From assembly GCF_003058055.1 (NCBI RefSeq), contig NZ_QBTZ01000001.1:250501-314500 (forward strand): a DNA stretch of 64,000 nt, written 5' to 3'. Both the position numbers and the translations under genes were made by a program. Source of the DNA: Acidovorax sp. 107. Its GTDB lineage: Bacteria; Pseudomonadota; Gammaproteobacteria; Burkholderiales; Burkholderiaceae_C. Below are positions 18,862 to 28,267 of the stretch, piece after piece. The notes below the pieces were generated by a model, which did not search any database, was not told the DNA's origin, and saw only the letters and a program-made list of their open reading frames with translations. Numbering within the stretch: the first letter of the stretch is position 1; each line of letters starts with the position of its first letter.

Positions 18862-19590
18862 TCAGCTGGCCTCGGCCTGCGCGCGCCGGCGGCGCTCGCG
18901 GCTGTTGGCCAGGTGGGTGCGCATGGCGGCGCGGGCGGCGTCCGGGTCTTGGCCGACGATGGCGTCGTAGATGCTCTCGTGCTCGCCGTTGACCCGCCGC
19001 AGATACTGCCGCCGCTCATCGTTCGCCGAATCCATGGCGGCCAGGCGTGCGCGCGGAATGATCATGCTGCCCAGCGTGCCCATCAGCTCGGCGAAATGGC
19101 TGTTTTGCGTGGCGCGTGCGATTTCGAGGTGGAACTGGAAGTCCGAGGCCACGGCGTCCCGCCCCGCGTCCACGGCGGCGGCCACAGCGTCCAGCGCCTC
19201 TCGCATCACTTTCAGGTTGGCCTCGGTGCGGCGCAGCGCAGCCAGAGCGGCTGCCTCGGTCTCGACGCCAATGCGCAGCTCCAGCACGGCAATCACGTCA
19301 CGCAGCGTGCTGAACTGGTCGGGCGTGATCTTGAAACCCGGGGCCTGCCCCAGGCCCAGCACAAACGTGCCGATGCCGTGCCGCGTCTCCACCAGTCCCG
19401 AGGCCTGCAGCTTGGAAATGGCCTCGCGCACCACGGTGCGGCTGACATTGAACTCGGCCATGATGGCCGCCTCGGTGGGCAGCTTGTCGCCCAGCCCCAG
19501 ACGGCCGTCGCGGATGCGGTCGCCCAACGAGTCCACCAGCTCCAGGGCCAGGGTGCGGGGCTTGCGGCGGGGGGCGATGTCGGTGCTCAT
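18862..19590 (-). CDS. GntR family transcriptional regulator, FadR/FCD subfamily
   Basis: The 242-aa product has an N-terminal winged helix (LGLGDKLPTEAAIMAEFNVS, then RTVVREAISKLQASGLVETR, about residues 25-80) and a C-terminal all-helical FCD ligand domain with metal-binding-type residues in DFQFHLEIARATQNSHF and GEHESIYDAI. FCD regulators of uronate loci (UxuR, ExuR, GguR types) usually sense the uronate or an aldarate intermediate and repress; repression here is inferred. It is divergent from udh across 122 bp that holds a perfect GTTGT-ATG-ACAAC palindrome. Confidence 0.88.
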   Translation of the reverse strand: MSTDIAPRRKPRTLALELVDSLGDRIRDGRLGLGDKLPTEAAIMAEFNVSRTVVREAISKLQASGLVETRHGIGTFVLGLGQAPGFKITPDQFSTLRDVIAVLELRIGVETEAAALAALRRTEANLKVMREALDAVAAAVDAGRDAVASDFQFHLEIARATQNSHFAELMGTLGSMIIPRARLAAMDSANDERRQYLRRVNGEHESIYDAIVGQDPDAARAAMRTHLANSRERRRRAQAEAS

Positions 19591-19645
19591 CTCTTGGTGT
19601 TATCCCTATGTATTGGCGGGGTTGAAAGGAGTACATTGCCTCTTC

Positions 19646-19658
19646 GTTGTATGACAAC
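19646..19658. promoter_or_regulatory. candidate GntR operator in the gntR-udh divergent region
   Basis: GTTGT-ATG-ACAAC is a perfect palindrome placed midway between the two divergent start codons (about 55 bp from each). It shares the GTTGTATG core with the site at 18726-18743, so one regulator could control both transcription units and itself. Confidence 0.6.
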
Positions 19659-19712
19659 TGATGACGTTCAACCGCTTGTAACGCCACTGTACCAAGAACC
19701 TCCACAAAAGCC

Positions 19713-20531
19713 ATGCCCTGTCACCCGACACCGATCCGTTTCCAGCGTTTGTTACTGACCGGAGCCGCCGGGGGCTTGGGGCGTGAGCTGCGCACGCGTC
19801 TGAAGGCGTACTGCACCACGTTGCGTCTGTCCGACATCGCCGACCTGGGCAGCGAGGCGCCCGGCGAAGAACTGCGCCCCGCGCGGCTGGAAGACGCCAG
19901 TGCCATGCTGCCGCTGCTCGAAGGGGTGGACGCCGTGGTGCACCTGGGGGGCGTGTCCACCGAGCAGCCCTGGGACCCCATCCTGCAGGCCAACATCGTG
20001 GGGGCGTACAACCTCTATGAGGCCGTTCGCAAGCAAGGCGTCAAGCGCGTGGTGTTTGCCAGCTCCAACCATGTGACCGGCTTTTACCGCCAGGACGAAG
20101 TGGTGGGCCTGCGCGACCCGGCACGGCCCGATGGCCTGTATGGCCTGTCCAAGGCGTTTGGCGAGGACCTCTCGCGCTTCTACTTTGACCGCTACGGCAT
20201 CGAAACCGTGTGCCTGCGCATCGGCTCCTCCTTCCCCGAGCCGCGCAACCGCCGCATGCTGGCCACGTGGATGAGCTACGACGACCTGGAGCGCCTGGTG
20301 GTGGCCAGCCTCACGGCACCAGTGGTGGGCCACAGCATCATCTATGGCATGGGCGACAACACCACTGCCTGGTGGGACAACACACTCGCTCGCCACATTG
20401 GCTACCGCCCGCAGGACAGCTCCGAGCCCTTCCGCGCCAAGGTGGAGGCCGCAGACCCGCAGCCCGACCTGACCGACCCGGCCGTGATCTACCAGGGCGG
20501 GCCGTTTGTGCGCACCGGTCCGTTCGAGTGA
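19713..20531 (+). CDS. udh: uronate dehydrogenase
   Basis: NAD-dependent oxidation of D-galacturonate/D-glucuronate to the aldarolactone. The 272-aa short-chain dehydrogenase-fold product has the Rossmann TGAAGGLG motif, VVHLGGVSTEQPW, VVFASSNHVTGFY, the catalytic YGLSK (Tyr-x-x-x-Lys), RIGSSFPEPRNRRM and YGMGDNTTAWWDN, a pattern I associate with bacterial Udh. The next gene encodes a lactonase that would open the product, and its GTG overlaps this stop codon. Confidence 0.9.
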   Translation: MPCHPTPIRFQRLLLTGAAGGLGRELRTRLKAYCTTLRLSDIADLGSEAPGEELRPARLEDASAMLPLLEGVDAVVHLGGVSTEQPWDPILQANIVGAYNLYEAVRKQGVKRVVFASSNHVTGFYRQDEVVGLRDPARPDGLYGLSKAFGEDLSRFYFDRYGIETVCLRIGSSFPEPRNRRMLATWMSYDDLERLVVASLTAPVVGHSIIYGMGDNTTAWWDNTLARHIGYRPQDSSEPFRAKVEAADPQPDLTDPAVIYQGGPFVRTGPFE

Positions 20532-21421
20532 GCGAACCCATGGAACTCTTGCTGCCTCACCACCAGGACCAGGTGGGCGAAAGCCCGCTGTGGAGCCCTG
20601 CCGAGCAGGCGCTGTACTGGGTGGACATTGAAGGCCGCGCGCTGCGCCGCCTGCGCTGGGCCGACCGGAAACTGATGAGCTGGACGACCTCTGAGCGGCT
20701 GGCCTGTATTGCGTTGCATGCGAGCGGTGGGCTCATCGCCGGCATGGACACCGGTGTCTTCCACCTGCAGCCTGCCGACGACGGCACTTTGGTCTGGACT
20801 CTCATTTCTGCCGTGCAGCACCCGCAAGCTGGCATGCGCTTCAACGACGGCCGCTGCGACCGCCAAGGGCGCTTCTGGGCTGGCACCATGGTGCGCGACA
20901 TGTCGCTGGCCCAGCCTGCGGGCGGCCTGTACCGACAGGATGCACGCGGCCTCTCGGCGCCGCAGGTGCAGGGCCTGGTCACCCAGAACGGCTTGGCCTT
21001 CAGCCCCGATGGCGCCACCATGTACCTCAGCGACAGCCACCCCAGCGTGCAGAAGATCTGGTCGCTGGACCTGCACGACGACGGCAGCCTGGGGCCGCGC
21101 CGCGAGTTCGTGGACATGCGCGAGCTGCCAGGCCGGCCCGACGGCGCTGCCATCGACACCGACGGTTGCTACTGGATCTGCGCCAACGATGCAGGTCTGG
21201 TGCACCGCTTCACCCCATCGGGCGTGCTGGACCGCTCGCTGCCCGTGCCGGTCAGCAAGCCCTCGATGTGCAGCTTTGGCGGGTCCGACATGGACCTGCT
21301 GTTCATCACCTCCATCCGCCCCGGCCAGCCGCAGGGCAACGATGCAGCCCACGGCGGCGCGGTCTTCGTGACCCGCCCGGGCGCCCAAGGGCTCGCAGAA
21401 GTCCCGCATCAGCCCGCCTGA
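20528..21421 (+). CDS. SMP-30/gluconolactonase family protein, probable aldarolactonase
   Basis: A six-bladed beta-propeller hydrolase of about 297 aa with GESPLWSPAEQALYWVDIEG, the metal-site segment RFNDGRCDRQGRFWAGTM, NGLAFSPDGATMYLSDS and RPDGAAIDTDGCYWICAND. In this locus it probably hydrolyses the lactone made by uronate dehydrogenase to galactarate or glucarate. Two starts are possible: GTG at 20528, overlapping the udh stop, and ATG at 20540. The coupling favours the first. Confidence 0.85.
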   Translation: MSEPMELLLPHHQDQVGESPLWSPAEQALYWVDIEGRALRRLRWADRKLMSWTTSERLACIALHASGGLIAGMDTGVFHLQPADDGTLVWTLISAVQHPQAGMRFNDGRCDRQGRFWAGTMVRDMSLAQPAGGLYRQDARGLSAPQVQGLVTQNGLAFSPDGATMYLSDSHPSVQKIWSLDLHDDGSLGPRREFVDMRELPGRPDGAAIDTDGCYWICANDAGLVHRFTPSGVLDRSLPVPVSKPSMCSFGGSDMDLLFITSIRPGQPQGNDAAHGGAVFVTRPGAQGLAEVPHQPA

Positions 21422-21463
21422 GCGCAGCGCGCCAACCCCATTCAACCCCGGAGACAAAGCACC

Positions 21464-22441
21464 ATGAACGTTCCACACCTCTTTGGCCGCGTGGCCATCG
21501 CCGCCGGCATCCTGCTCGGCAGCCTGGCCGCTCAGGCCACCGAGTTCCGCTCGTCCGACATCCACCCTGAGGACTACCCCACCGTGCTGGCCGTGCGCCA
21601 CATGGGTGAGACGCTGTCCAAGGCCACCGGCGGCAAGCACAGCATCAAGGTCTACGCCAAGGGCTCGCTCGGCATCGAGAAGGACACCATCGAGCAGACC
21701 AAACTGGGCGCCATCGCCATGACGCGCGTGAACGTCGCGCCCATGAACAACATCTGCCCCGCCACCATGGTGCCCACCATGCCGTTTCTGTTCCGCGACA
21801 AGGAACACATGCGCAAGGTGCTGGACGGCGCCATTGGCGACGAGATCCTGAAGGACTGCGAATCGCAGGGCTTTGTGGGCCTGGCGTTCTATGACTCCGG
21901 CGCACGCTCCATCTACACCGTCAAGAAGCCCATCAAGACCCTGGCCGACGTCAAGGGCCTGAAGGTGCGCGTGCAGCAGAGCGACCTGTGGGTCTCGCTG
22001 CTCGAAGCCATGGGCGCCAACGCCACTCCCATGCCGTTTGGCGAGGTTTACACCGCGCTCAAGACCGGCCTGGTGGACGCTGCCGAGAACAACTACCCCA
22101 GCTACGAAAGCTCGCGTCACTTTGAGGTGGCCAAGTATTTCAACAAGACCGAGCACTCGATGGCGCCCGAGATCCTGTTGTTCAGCAAGCGCGTGTGGGA
22201 CAAGCTGAGCGCCGACGAGCAAAAGGCGATACGCGCAGCCGCGAAGGAGTCGGTGGTGTACATGCGCAAGCTCTGGGACGAGCGGGAGGAGAAGTCGCTG
22301 GCCGTCGTCAAGGCTGGTGGCGCTGACATCGTGGAAGTGGACAAGGCGCCCTTCAAGGCGGCCATGAAGCCGGTGTACGACAAGTTCCTGAAGGACCCCA
22401 AGCTCCAGGACATGGTCAAGCGCATCGACGCGGTGAAGTGA
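21464..22441 (+). CDS. dctP: TRAP transporter substrate-binding protein, DctP family
   Basis: Periplasmic binding protein for a TRAP importer, 325 aa, with a cleavable signal peptide (about 25 residues ending LAAQA). It contains [12 protein letters not shown] with the conserved substrate-binding Arg and [30 protein letters not shown] ahead of the ATG provides a ribosome site. Family members in related Comamonadaceae bind glucuronate/galacturonate, and the neighbouring udh and garD genes agree with that ligand. Substrate specificity is inference. Confidence 0.88.
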   Translation: MNVPHLFGRVAIAAGILLGSLAAQATEFRSSDIHPEDYPTVLAVRHMGETLSKATGGKHSIKVYAKGSLGIEKDTIEQTKLGAIAMTRVNVAPMNNICPATMVPTMPFLFRDKEHMRKVLDGAIGDEILKDCESQGFVGLAFYDSGARSIYTVKKPIKTLADVKGLKVRVQQSDLWVSLLEAMGANATPMPFGEVYTALKTGLVDAAENNYPSYESSRHFEVAKYFNKTEHSMAPEILLFSKRVWDKLSADEQKAIRAAAKESVVYMRKLWDEREEKSLAVVKAGGADIVEVDKAPFKAAMKPVYDKFLKDPKLQDMVKRIDAVK

Positions 22442-22503
22442 TCCTGGCGGTCCCTGCCGCAGGGCCGTGTGCGCTGCGGCAGGTTCTATTTTTTGTCCTC
22501 TGA

Positions 22504-23001
22504 ATGTTCTCTATGTACACGCGACTTTGCGCCTTCATCGCGCGCACCTGCCTGCAGCTCGGCGTGGGGGGGCTCGTCCTTCTGGTCTGTGCCGTGCTCT
22601 ACCAGGTCATCGGCCGCTACATCTTCAACGATACCCCCACCTGGGCCGAGAGCGGCGCCGTGCTGCTGGTGCTGTACGTGACCATGCTGGGCATGGCCGT
22701 GGGTGTGCGTGACGCGGGCCACATCGGCCTCGAATCCTTCCTGGTGCTGGCGCCCGACGGGCTGCGCACCAAGCTCGAATTGCTGATCCATGCGCTGGTG
22801 CTGCTGTTCGGCATCGTCATGGCCTGGAACTGCGGCGTGCTGGCCGAATCGGTGGCGCCCTACAAGATTCCCACGCTGGGCATCTCCGAAGCCTTCAAGT
22901 ACGTGCCGCCCGCCATGGCCGGCGTGCTGGTGGCCATGTTCTCGCTGGAACACATCCTTGCCATCCTGCGTGGCGTTGAAGTCGAGCCTGCCTGGCACTA
23001 A
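22504..23001 (+). CDS. dctQ: TRAP transporter small permease, DctQ family
   Basis: Four-helix inner-membrane subunit of 165 aa. Hydrophobic spans are visible near residues 15-37, 50-68, 90-112 and 128-150, with the family pattern YQVIGRYIFNDTPTWAESGA. It lies between dctP and dctM. Unusually, 204 bp with a large palindrome separate it from dctM. Confidence 0.88.
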   Translation: MFSMYTRLCAFIARTCLQLGVGGLVLLVCAVLYQVIGRYIFNDTPTWAESGAVLLVLYVTMLGMAVGVRDAGHIGLESFLVLAPDGLRTKLELLIHALVLLFGIVMAWNCGVLAESVAPYKIPTLGISEAFKYVPPAMAGVLVAMFSLEHILAILRGVEVEPAWH

Positions 23002-23002
23002 A

Positions 23003-23162
23003 GAGACTGGGAATCCCTTGTCCATGCCCGCCTTGCACGCCAAAACGCCCCGGCTCGTCGTTGCAAATGCTCGCCATAGCGCTGGCTATGGCTGCGCTTT
23101 GCGCCTAGATCCGGGGCGTTGTGGCGCGCCTTTCGGGCACAGCCAAGGAATTCCCAGCCTCT
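23003..23162. repeat. 160-bp nested palindromic element between dctQ and dctM
   Basis: Outer arms 23003-23053 and 23111-23161 are imperfect inverted repeats of about 50 bp: left GACTGGGAATCCCTTG, right CAAGGAATTCCCAGCCTC, both ending at CGCCCCGG / CCGGGGCG. Inside lies a second hairpin, GCCATAGC (23073-23080) paired with GCTATGGC (23085-23092), extended by GCAAA/TTTGC flanks. It has no coding capacity and would form a stable RNA structure within the operon transcript. Confidence 0.75.
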
Positions 23163-23205
23163 AAGCCCGCTCCTTAAACGTCTTCATAAAAATTCCATCA
23201 CCATC

Positions 23206-24498
23206 ATGGCGTTGACCATCCTGTGCGTGAGCTTCACGCTGCTGCTGCTGCTGGGCGTGCCCGTGGCCTTCTCGATCGGCCTGTCCTCGCTGGCCACCAT
23301 CCTGTATGAAGGCCTGCCGCTGGCGGTGGGCTTCCAGCAGATGATTTCGGGCATGAACCCGTTCTCGTTTCTGGCGATCCCGTTCTTCATCTTCGCGGGC
23401 GAGATCATGATGTACGGCGGCATTGCCGACCGCATCGTCAACTTCGCCAAGAGCGTGGCAGGCCACGTGCGCGGCGGCCTGGGCATGAGCAATGTGCTGG
23501 CCTGCACGCTGTTTGGCGGCGTCTCGGGCTCGCCCGTGGCCGACGTGTCTGCCATGGGCGCCGTGCTCATTCCGCAGATGAAGAAAGAGGGCTACCACGC
23601 CGACTACGCGGTGAACGTGACCACGCACGCCTCGCTGGTGGGTGCGCTCATGCCCACGTCGCACAATCTCATCATCTTCACGCTGGCCGCTGGCGGCAAG
23701 GTGAGCATTGCGGCGCTGATCCTCGCGGGCATCGTGCCGGCCCTGCTGCTCACCATCTGCAACCTGGCTGCCGCCTACTTCGTGGCCGTCAAGCGCGGCT
23801 ACCCCGCCGGCACCTTCCCCGGCTGGGAGATCGTGTGGATCTCGTTCCGCGCCTCCGTCCCCGGCCTGGCCGTGGTGGTCATCATCATTGCGGGCATCTT
23901 GTCGGGGGCGTTCACGGCCACCGAGTCGGCGTCGGTGGCGGTGCTGTGGGCGTTGATCCTTTCGGTGTTCGTCTACAAGAAGCTCACGCGCGAGCAGTTC
24001 CTCAAGGCCGCGTCCAAAGCCGTCAAGACCACGGGCACGGTGCTGCTGCTCATCGGCATCTCGTCGATGTTTGGCTACCTCATCGGCCTGTACGGCGTGG
24101 CCGAACTCACGGGCGATGCGCTCAAGTCCATGAGCACCTCGCCCTGGGTGATCTTCCTGTCGGTCAACATCATCCTGTTCGTGCTGGGCACCTTCCTCGA
24201 CATGGCGGCCACCATCCTCATCTGCACGCCCATCTTTCTGCCCATCTGCCAGCAGTTCGGCATGAGCACCGAGCAGTTCGGCATCGTCATGCTCATCAAC
24301 TGCGCGCTGGGCCTGAACACGCCGCCCGTGGGCACCACGCAGTTCATCGGCTGCACCATCGGCGGTATCTCCGTGGGCGAGGTGATGAAGACCATCTGGC
24401 CGTTCTACAGTGCGCTCATCGTGGCACTGATGCTGGTGACCTACGTGCCCCAGTTTTCGATGTGGCTGCCGGACCTGGTGCTGAAGGCGGGTGGCTGA
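23206..24498 (+). CDS. dctM: TRAP transporter large permease, DctM family
   Basis: The main ion-coupled permease subunit, 430 aa, with many hydrophobic spans and family motifs such as FLAIPFFIFAGEIMMYGGIA, GGVSGSPVADVSAMG and LINCALGLNTPPVGTTQF. The ATG at 23206 is chosen because the upstream extension of the frame runs into the palindromic element. It is the distal subunit of the dctPQM set and is followed 33 bp later by garD. Confidence 0.9.
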   Translation: MALTILCVSFTLLLLLGVPVAFSIGLSSLATILYEGLPLAVGFQQMISGMNPFSFLAIPFFIFAGEIMMYGGIADRIVNFAKSVAGHVRGGLGMSNVLACTLFGGVSGSPVADVSAMGAVLIPQMKKEGYHADYAVNVTTHASLVGALMPTSHNLIIFTLAAGGKVSIAALILAGIVPALLLTICNLAAAYFVAVKRGYPAGTFPGWEIVWISFRASVPGLAVVVIIIAGILSGAFTATESASVAVLWALILSVFVYKKLTREQFLKAASKAVKTTGTVLLLIGISSMFGYLIGLYGVAELTGDALKSMSTSPWVIFLSVNIILFVLGTFLDMAATILICTPIFLPICQQFGMSTEQFGIVMLINCALGLNTPPVGTTQFIGCTIGGISVGEVMKTIWPFYSALIVALMLVTYVPQFSMWLPDLVLKAGG

Positions 24499-24531
24499 GC
24501 ACGGCCATGCAGCACATGAAGTGGACATGAA

Positions 24532-26118
24532 GTGAACGATCCGATGCGAGAACCCCTCACCATCCGCATGCATGCGGACGACAACGTCGCCATCGTCGCC
24601 AACGACGGTGGCCTGCCCGCCGGCACGGTGCTGCCCCCGGGCGTGCCGGGCGCAGGCATTGCGCTGCGCGACAAGGTGCCCCAGGGCCACAAGGTGGCGC
24701 TGCAGGACCTTGCCGAGGGCGATGTGGTGCGACGCTACAACGTGCCCATCGGTTATGCGCTCAAGGCCATCCCGGCCGGCAGCTGGGTGCACGAGCGCCT
24801 GCTCCAGATGCCATCAGCCCGCGCGCTCGAAGGCCTGCCCATGGCCACCGTGAAGCCACCGGTGCTCGAACCCCTCACGGGCTATACCTTCGAGGGCTAC
24901 CGCAACGCCGATGGCTCGGTGGGCACGCGCAACATCCTGGCCATCACCACTACCGTGCAATGCGTGGCCGGTGTGGTGGCGCAGGCGGTGGGCCGCATCA
25001 AGGCCGAGCTGCTGCCGCAATACCCGCAGGTGGACGACGTGATCGGCCTGGAGCACACCTACGGCTGCGGTGTGGCCATTGATGCGCCCGACGCCATCAT
25101 CCCCATCCGCACGCTGCGCAACATCAGTCTCAACCCCAACTTCGGTGGCGAGGTCATGGTGGTCAGCCTGGGCTGCGAAAAGCTGCAGCCCGACCGCCTG
25201 CTGCCCCCGGGCAGCTTCCCCATCACCGACGAGCGCGACGCGGCGCTGGGCCCCGAGACGGTGTGCCTGCAGGCTGACGAACATGTGGGCTTCATGTCCA
25301 TGCTCGACCACATCGTGCAGAGTGCGCGTCCCCACCTGGAGCGCCTGAACGCGCGCCGCCGCGAGACTGTCCCAGCCAGCGAGCTGGTGCTGGGCGTGCA
25401 GTGCGGTGGCAGCGACGCGTTCTCCGGCGTCACAGCCAACCCGGCCGTGGGCTTTTGCGCCGACCTGCTGGTGCGCGCGGGCGCCACGGTGATGTTCAGC
25501 GAGAACACCGAGGTGCGCGACGCCGTGGAGCAGCTCACCAGCCGCGCCGCCACTCCCGAAGTGGCTGACGCTATCGTGCGGGAGCTGGGCTGGTACGACC
25601 GCTATCTGGACCGGGGCCGCGTAGACCGCGCGGCCAACACCACGCCGGGCAACAAGGCAGGCGGGCTGTCCAACATCGCCGAGAAGGCCATGGGCTCCAT
25701 CATCAAGAGCGGCACCGCGCCCATTGCGCACGTGCTGGCCCCGGGCGAGAAGCTGCGCAGCGACCAGCGCGGCCTGGTGTACGCCGCCACACCCGCGAGC
25801 GACTTCATTTGCGGCACGCTGCAACTGGCCGCGGGCATGAACCTGCACGTGTTCACCACCGGCCGGGGCACGCCCTACGGCCTGGCCGAATGCCCCGTGG
25901 TCAAGGTGGCCACGCGCAGCGACTTGGCGCGCCGCTGGCACGACCTCATGGACATCAACGCCGGCAAGATCGCCGATGGCGAGGCCACCATTGAAGACCT
26001 GGGCTGGGAGATGTTCCACCTGCTGCTCGACGTGGCCAGTGGCCGCAAGAAGACCTGGGCCGAGCAGTGGCAGCTGCACAACGCGCTGGTGCTGTTCAAC
26101 CCGGCGCCGGTGACCTGA
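24532..26118 (+). CDS. garD: galactarate dehydratase (UxaA/GarD family)
   Basis: Iron-dependent dehydration of D-galactarate to 5-keto-4-deoxy-D-glucarate. The 528-aa product has an N-terminal SAF-like domain ([26 protein letters not shown]) and the catalytic part with [57 protein letters not shown] and [11 protein letters not shown], close to E. coli GarD over its full length as I recall it. The start codon is GTG at 24532; an ATG lies four codons in. It gives the aldarate branch of the locus its dehydratase. Confidence 0.9.
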   Translation: MNDPMREPLTIRMHADDNVAIVANDGGLPAGTVLPPGVPGAGIALRDKVPQGHKVALQDLAEGDVVRRYNVPIGYALKAIPAGSWVHERLLQMPSARALEGLPMATVKPPVLEPLTGYTFEGYRNADGSVGTRNILAITTTVQCVAGVVAQAVGRIKAELLPQYPQVDDVIGLEHTYGCGVAIDAPDAIIPIRTLRNISLNPNFGGEVMVVSLGCEKLQPDRLLPPGSFPITDERDAALGPETVCLQADEHVGFMSMLDHIVQSARPHLERLNARRRETVPASELVLGVQCGGSDAFSGVTANPAVGFCADLLVRAGATVMFSENTEVRDAVEQLTSRAATPEVADAIVRELGWYDRYLDRGRVDRAANTTPGNKAGGLSNIAEKAMGSIIKSGTAPIAHVLAPGEKLRSDQRGLVYAATPASDFICGTLQLAAGMNLHVFTTGRGTPYGLAECPVVKVATRSDLARRWHDLMDINAGKIADGEATIEDLGWEMFHLLLDVASGRKKTWAEQWQLHNALVLFNPAPVT

Positions 26119-26153
26119 AGTTTTAGGGGCTATGGCTCCTTGTGTTTCCCCTC

Positions 26154-26181
26154 CAACAGCCCTTGCCTGCAAGGGCTGTTG
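26154..26181. terminator. perfect 12-bp hairpin after garD
   Basis: CAACAGCCCTTG and CAAGGGCTGTTG form a perfect 12-bp stem around a 4-base loop, 36 bp downstream of the garD stop. The T-run after it is weak (GTCCTTG), so it may be a processing/stability hairpin or a leaky terminator before the permease gene. Confidence 0.55.
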
Positions 26182-26201
26182 TCCTTGAAAGACCGCTTCG
26201 C

Positions 26202-27140
26202 ATGGGATCTTCTCGTTTTTCCGACCGCAAGGTCGTGGTGGCGCTGGCGCTGCTCTGCTGCCTGCTCTGGGGCAGCTCGTACCCGGCCATCAAGACCGGC
26301 TATGCCTGGTTCGGCATCTCACGCAATGACATCCCCACGCAGCTCGTATTCGCAGGCTGGCGCTTTCTGGGCGCAGGTCTGATCCTGCTGGCCTGGGCCG
26401 TGGCCATGCGCAAGGCCATCTGGGGCCTGGGGCCCGGTGCCGGGCGCCCGCTGGTGGTGCTGGGCCTGGCGCAGACCACGCTGCAGTACGTGTTCTTCTA
26501 CGTGGGCCTGGCACACACCACGGGCGTCAAGGGCTCGATCATGAACGCCACGGGCACCTTCTTCAGCGTGCTGCTGGCGCACTGGGTGTATCACAACGAC
26601 CGCCTGAGCCACGCCAAGCTCTGGGGTTGCCTGGTGGGTTTTGCGGGCGTGATGGTGGTGAACCTGGGGCGCGGCGCGCTGGACCTGGACTTCACGCTGC
26701 TGGGCGAAGGCTTCGTGGTGATCGCCGCCTTGGTGCTGGCCGCTGCCAGCATCTACGGCAAGCAGGTGTCGCAGCGCATGGACTCGGTGGTGATGACGGG
26801 CTGGCAACTGGGCCTGGGTGGCGTGGCACTGTTGGCCATCGGCTGGACGCTGGGCGGTTCGCTCGCGGGCATCACCTGGGGATCGACGGTGCTGCTGGTG
26901 TACCTGGCGCTGCTGTCGTCGGCCGCGTTTTCGCTCTGGAGCATCTTGCTCAAGCACAACCGCGTGAGCCAGATCACGGTGTTCAACTTCACCGTGCCGG
27001 TCTTCGGTGCCGCGCTGTCGGCGCTGTTTTTGGGCGAGGCGCTGTGGGAGTGGAAGAATCTGCTGGCCCTGGTGCTGGTGTGCGCCGGCATCTGGCTGGT
27101 GACGCGCGATGCGCCTGCCGCACCGCCCGCCGCCAAATAA
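26202..27140 (+). CDS. DMT/EamA family transporter
   Basis: Inner-membrane permease of 312 aa with two EamA repeats, about ten hydrophobic spans, and family-like LLWGSSYPAIKTGYAWFGIS near the start and SSAAFSLWSILLKHN in the second half. The ATG at 26202 places the first helix about 12 residues in. It sits between garD and galM, so a sugar-acid or metabolite is a reasonable guess, but DMT proteins are broad and no substrate can be read from sequence. Confidence 0.85.
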   Translation: MGSSRFSDRKVVVALALLCCLLWGSSYPAIKTGYAWFGISRNDIPTQLVFAGWRFLGAGLILLAWAVAMRKAIWGLGPGAGRPLVVLGLAQTTLQYVFFYVGLAHTTGVKGSIMNATGTFFSVLLAHWVYHNDRLSHAKLWGCLVGFAGVMVVNLGRGALDLDFTLLGEGFVVIAALVLAAASIYGKQVSQRMDSVVMTGWQLGLGGVALLAIGWTLGGSLAGITWGSTVLLVYLALLSSAAFSLWSILLKHNRVSQITVFNFTVPVFGAALSALFLGEALWEWKNLLALVLVCAGIWLVTRDAPAAPPAAK

Positions 27141-27150
27141 ACTGGCGGCC

Positions 27151-28221
27151 ATGGCTTATTCCCTTTCGCGCGACGCTTTTAGGCAAACACTCAACGGTCA
27201 GCCCACTGACCTGTACACCCTGCGCGGCGCCGGTGGGCTGCAGGTGGCGGTGAGCAACTACGGCGCCCGCCTGGTGCAGGTGGCGATGCCCGACGGGCAG
27301 GGCGGCCTGGTGGATGTTGCGCTGGGCTACGACAGCCTGCAGGGCTACCTGGATGGGCAACTGTCGATGGGCGCTCTCATTGGCCGCTGGGCCGGCCGGC
27401 TGCGCCACGGACAGCTTGCGCTGCCCGATGGTGCGGTGCTGCAACTACCCACCAACAGCGGCCCGCACCACCACCACGGCGGCCCGCTGGGCAGCCGGTT
27501 CCAGGTGTTCACGGTGACCGAGGTGCGGCCCGATGCACTGCGCCTGCAGCACATCTTTCGCACGCAGGACGACAGCGTGCCCGGCACGGTGCGGCTGACG
27601 CTGGACCTGGCCGTGGCGCCCGACAACGCGCTGCACATGGCCTGGACCGCCGAGGTGGCCGATGCGCCGACCGTGGTCAACATCACCGGCCACGCCTTCT
27701 TCAACCTGGCCGGGGCGGGGAGCACGCATGGCCACGTGCTGCAGGTACCCGCCAGCCGCTACGTGCCGTTGGCGGCCGACGTTTGCCCCACCGGCGTGCT
27801 GGAGTCGGTGCAGGGCACGCCGTTCGACTTCCAGCAGCCCCGCCGGGTGGGGGATGCCGTGGCGCAACGCAGTGAACAACTGGAGCGCGCGGGCGGGCTG
27901 GACCACTATCTGGTGTTGGGCGATGTCGGCGGCGATGTGCACCTCGGTGCGCAGCCCGCCGGGTCGCTGCAGCCACTGGCACAAGCGCTGCCCACCACGC
28001 CCGCAGGCCTGCGCCCGGTAGCGCTGCTCAGCGACCCAGCTAGCGGACGCGCCTTGCAGGTGTGGGCCACCGCGCCGGGCGTGCAGGTGTACGCCGGCCA
28101 CGGCCTCTGTCTGGAGCCGATGGAATACCCCGACGCGCCCAACCACCCCGGCTTCAAAGCCCGCTGGTGGCAGCCGGGCGAGGTGGTTCGCGGGGCCATC
28201 GTCTATCGCTTCACCGGCTGA
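27151..28221 (+). CDS. galM: aldose 1-epimerase
   Basis: Interconverts alpha and beta anomers of aldoses. The 356-aa galactose mutarotase-fold product has SNYGARLVQVAMPD, GALIGRWAGRLRHGQL, the active-site His region NSGPHHHHGGPLG, NITGHAFFNLAGAG with the second His, and a C-terminal GLCLEPMEYPDAPNHPGF containing the catalytic Glu. It starts 10 bp after the DMT gene and may prepare the correct uronate or sugar anomer for the locus. Confidence 0.9.
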   Translation: MAYSLSRDAFRQTLNGQPTDLYTLRGAGGLQVAVSNYGARLVQVAMPDGQGGLVDVALGYDSLQGYLDGQLSMGALIGRWAGRLRHGQLALPDGAVLQLPTNSGPHHHHGGPLGSRFQVFTVTEVRPDALRLQHIFRTQDDSVPGTVRLTLDLAVAPDNALHMAWTAEVADAPTVVNITGHAFFNLAGAGSTHGHVLQVPASRYVPLAADVCPTGVLESVQGTPFDFQQPRRVGDAVAQRSEQLERAGGLDHYLVLGDVGGDVHLGAQPAGSLQPLAQALPTTPAGLRPVALLSDPASGRALQVWATAPGVQVYAGHGLCLEPMEYPDAPNHPGFKARWWQPGEVVRGAIVYRFTG

Positions 28222-28267
28222 TTCTTTTGCCGGGCGTTTGATTTTGGAAGGTTTTGGCACCTGGTGC

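Noticed and set aside
20489..22222. 577-codon minus-strand frame over the lactonase and dctP
   Set aside because: Opposite to two recognised genes; low-complexity antisense composition.
23161..24792. 543-codon minus-strand frame over dctM
   Set aside because: Antisense of a hydrophobic permease gives a strongly charged, His/Arg/Asp-rich product without any motif.
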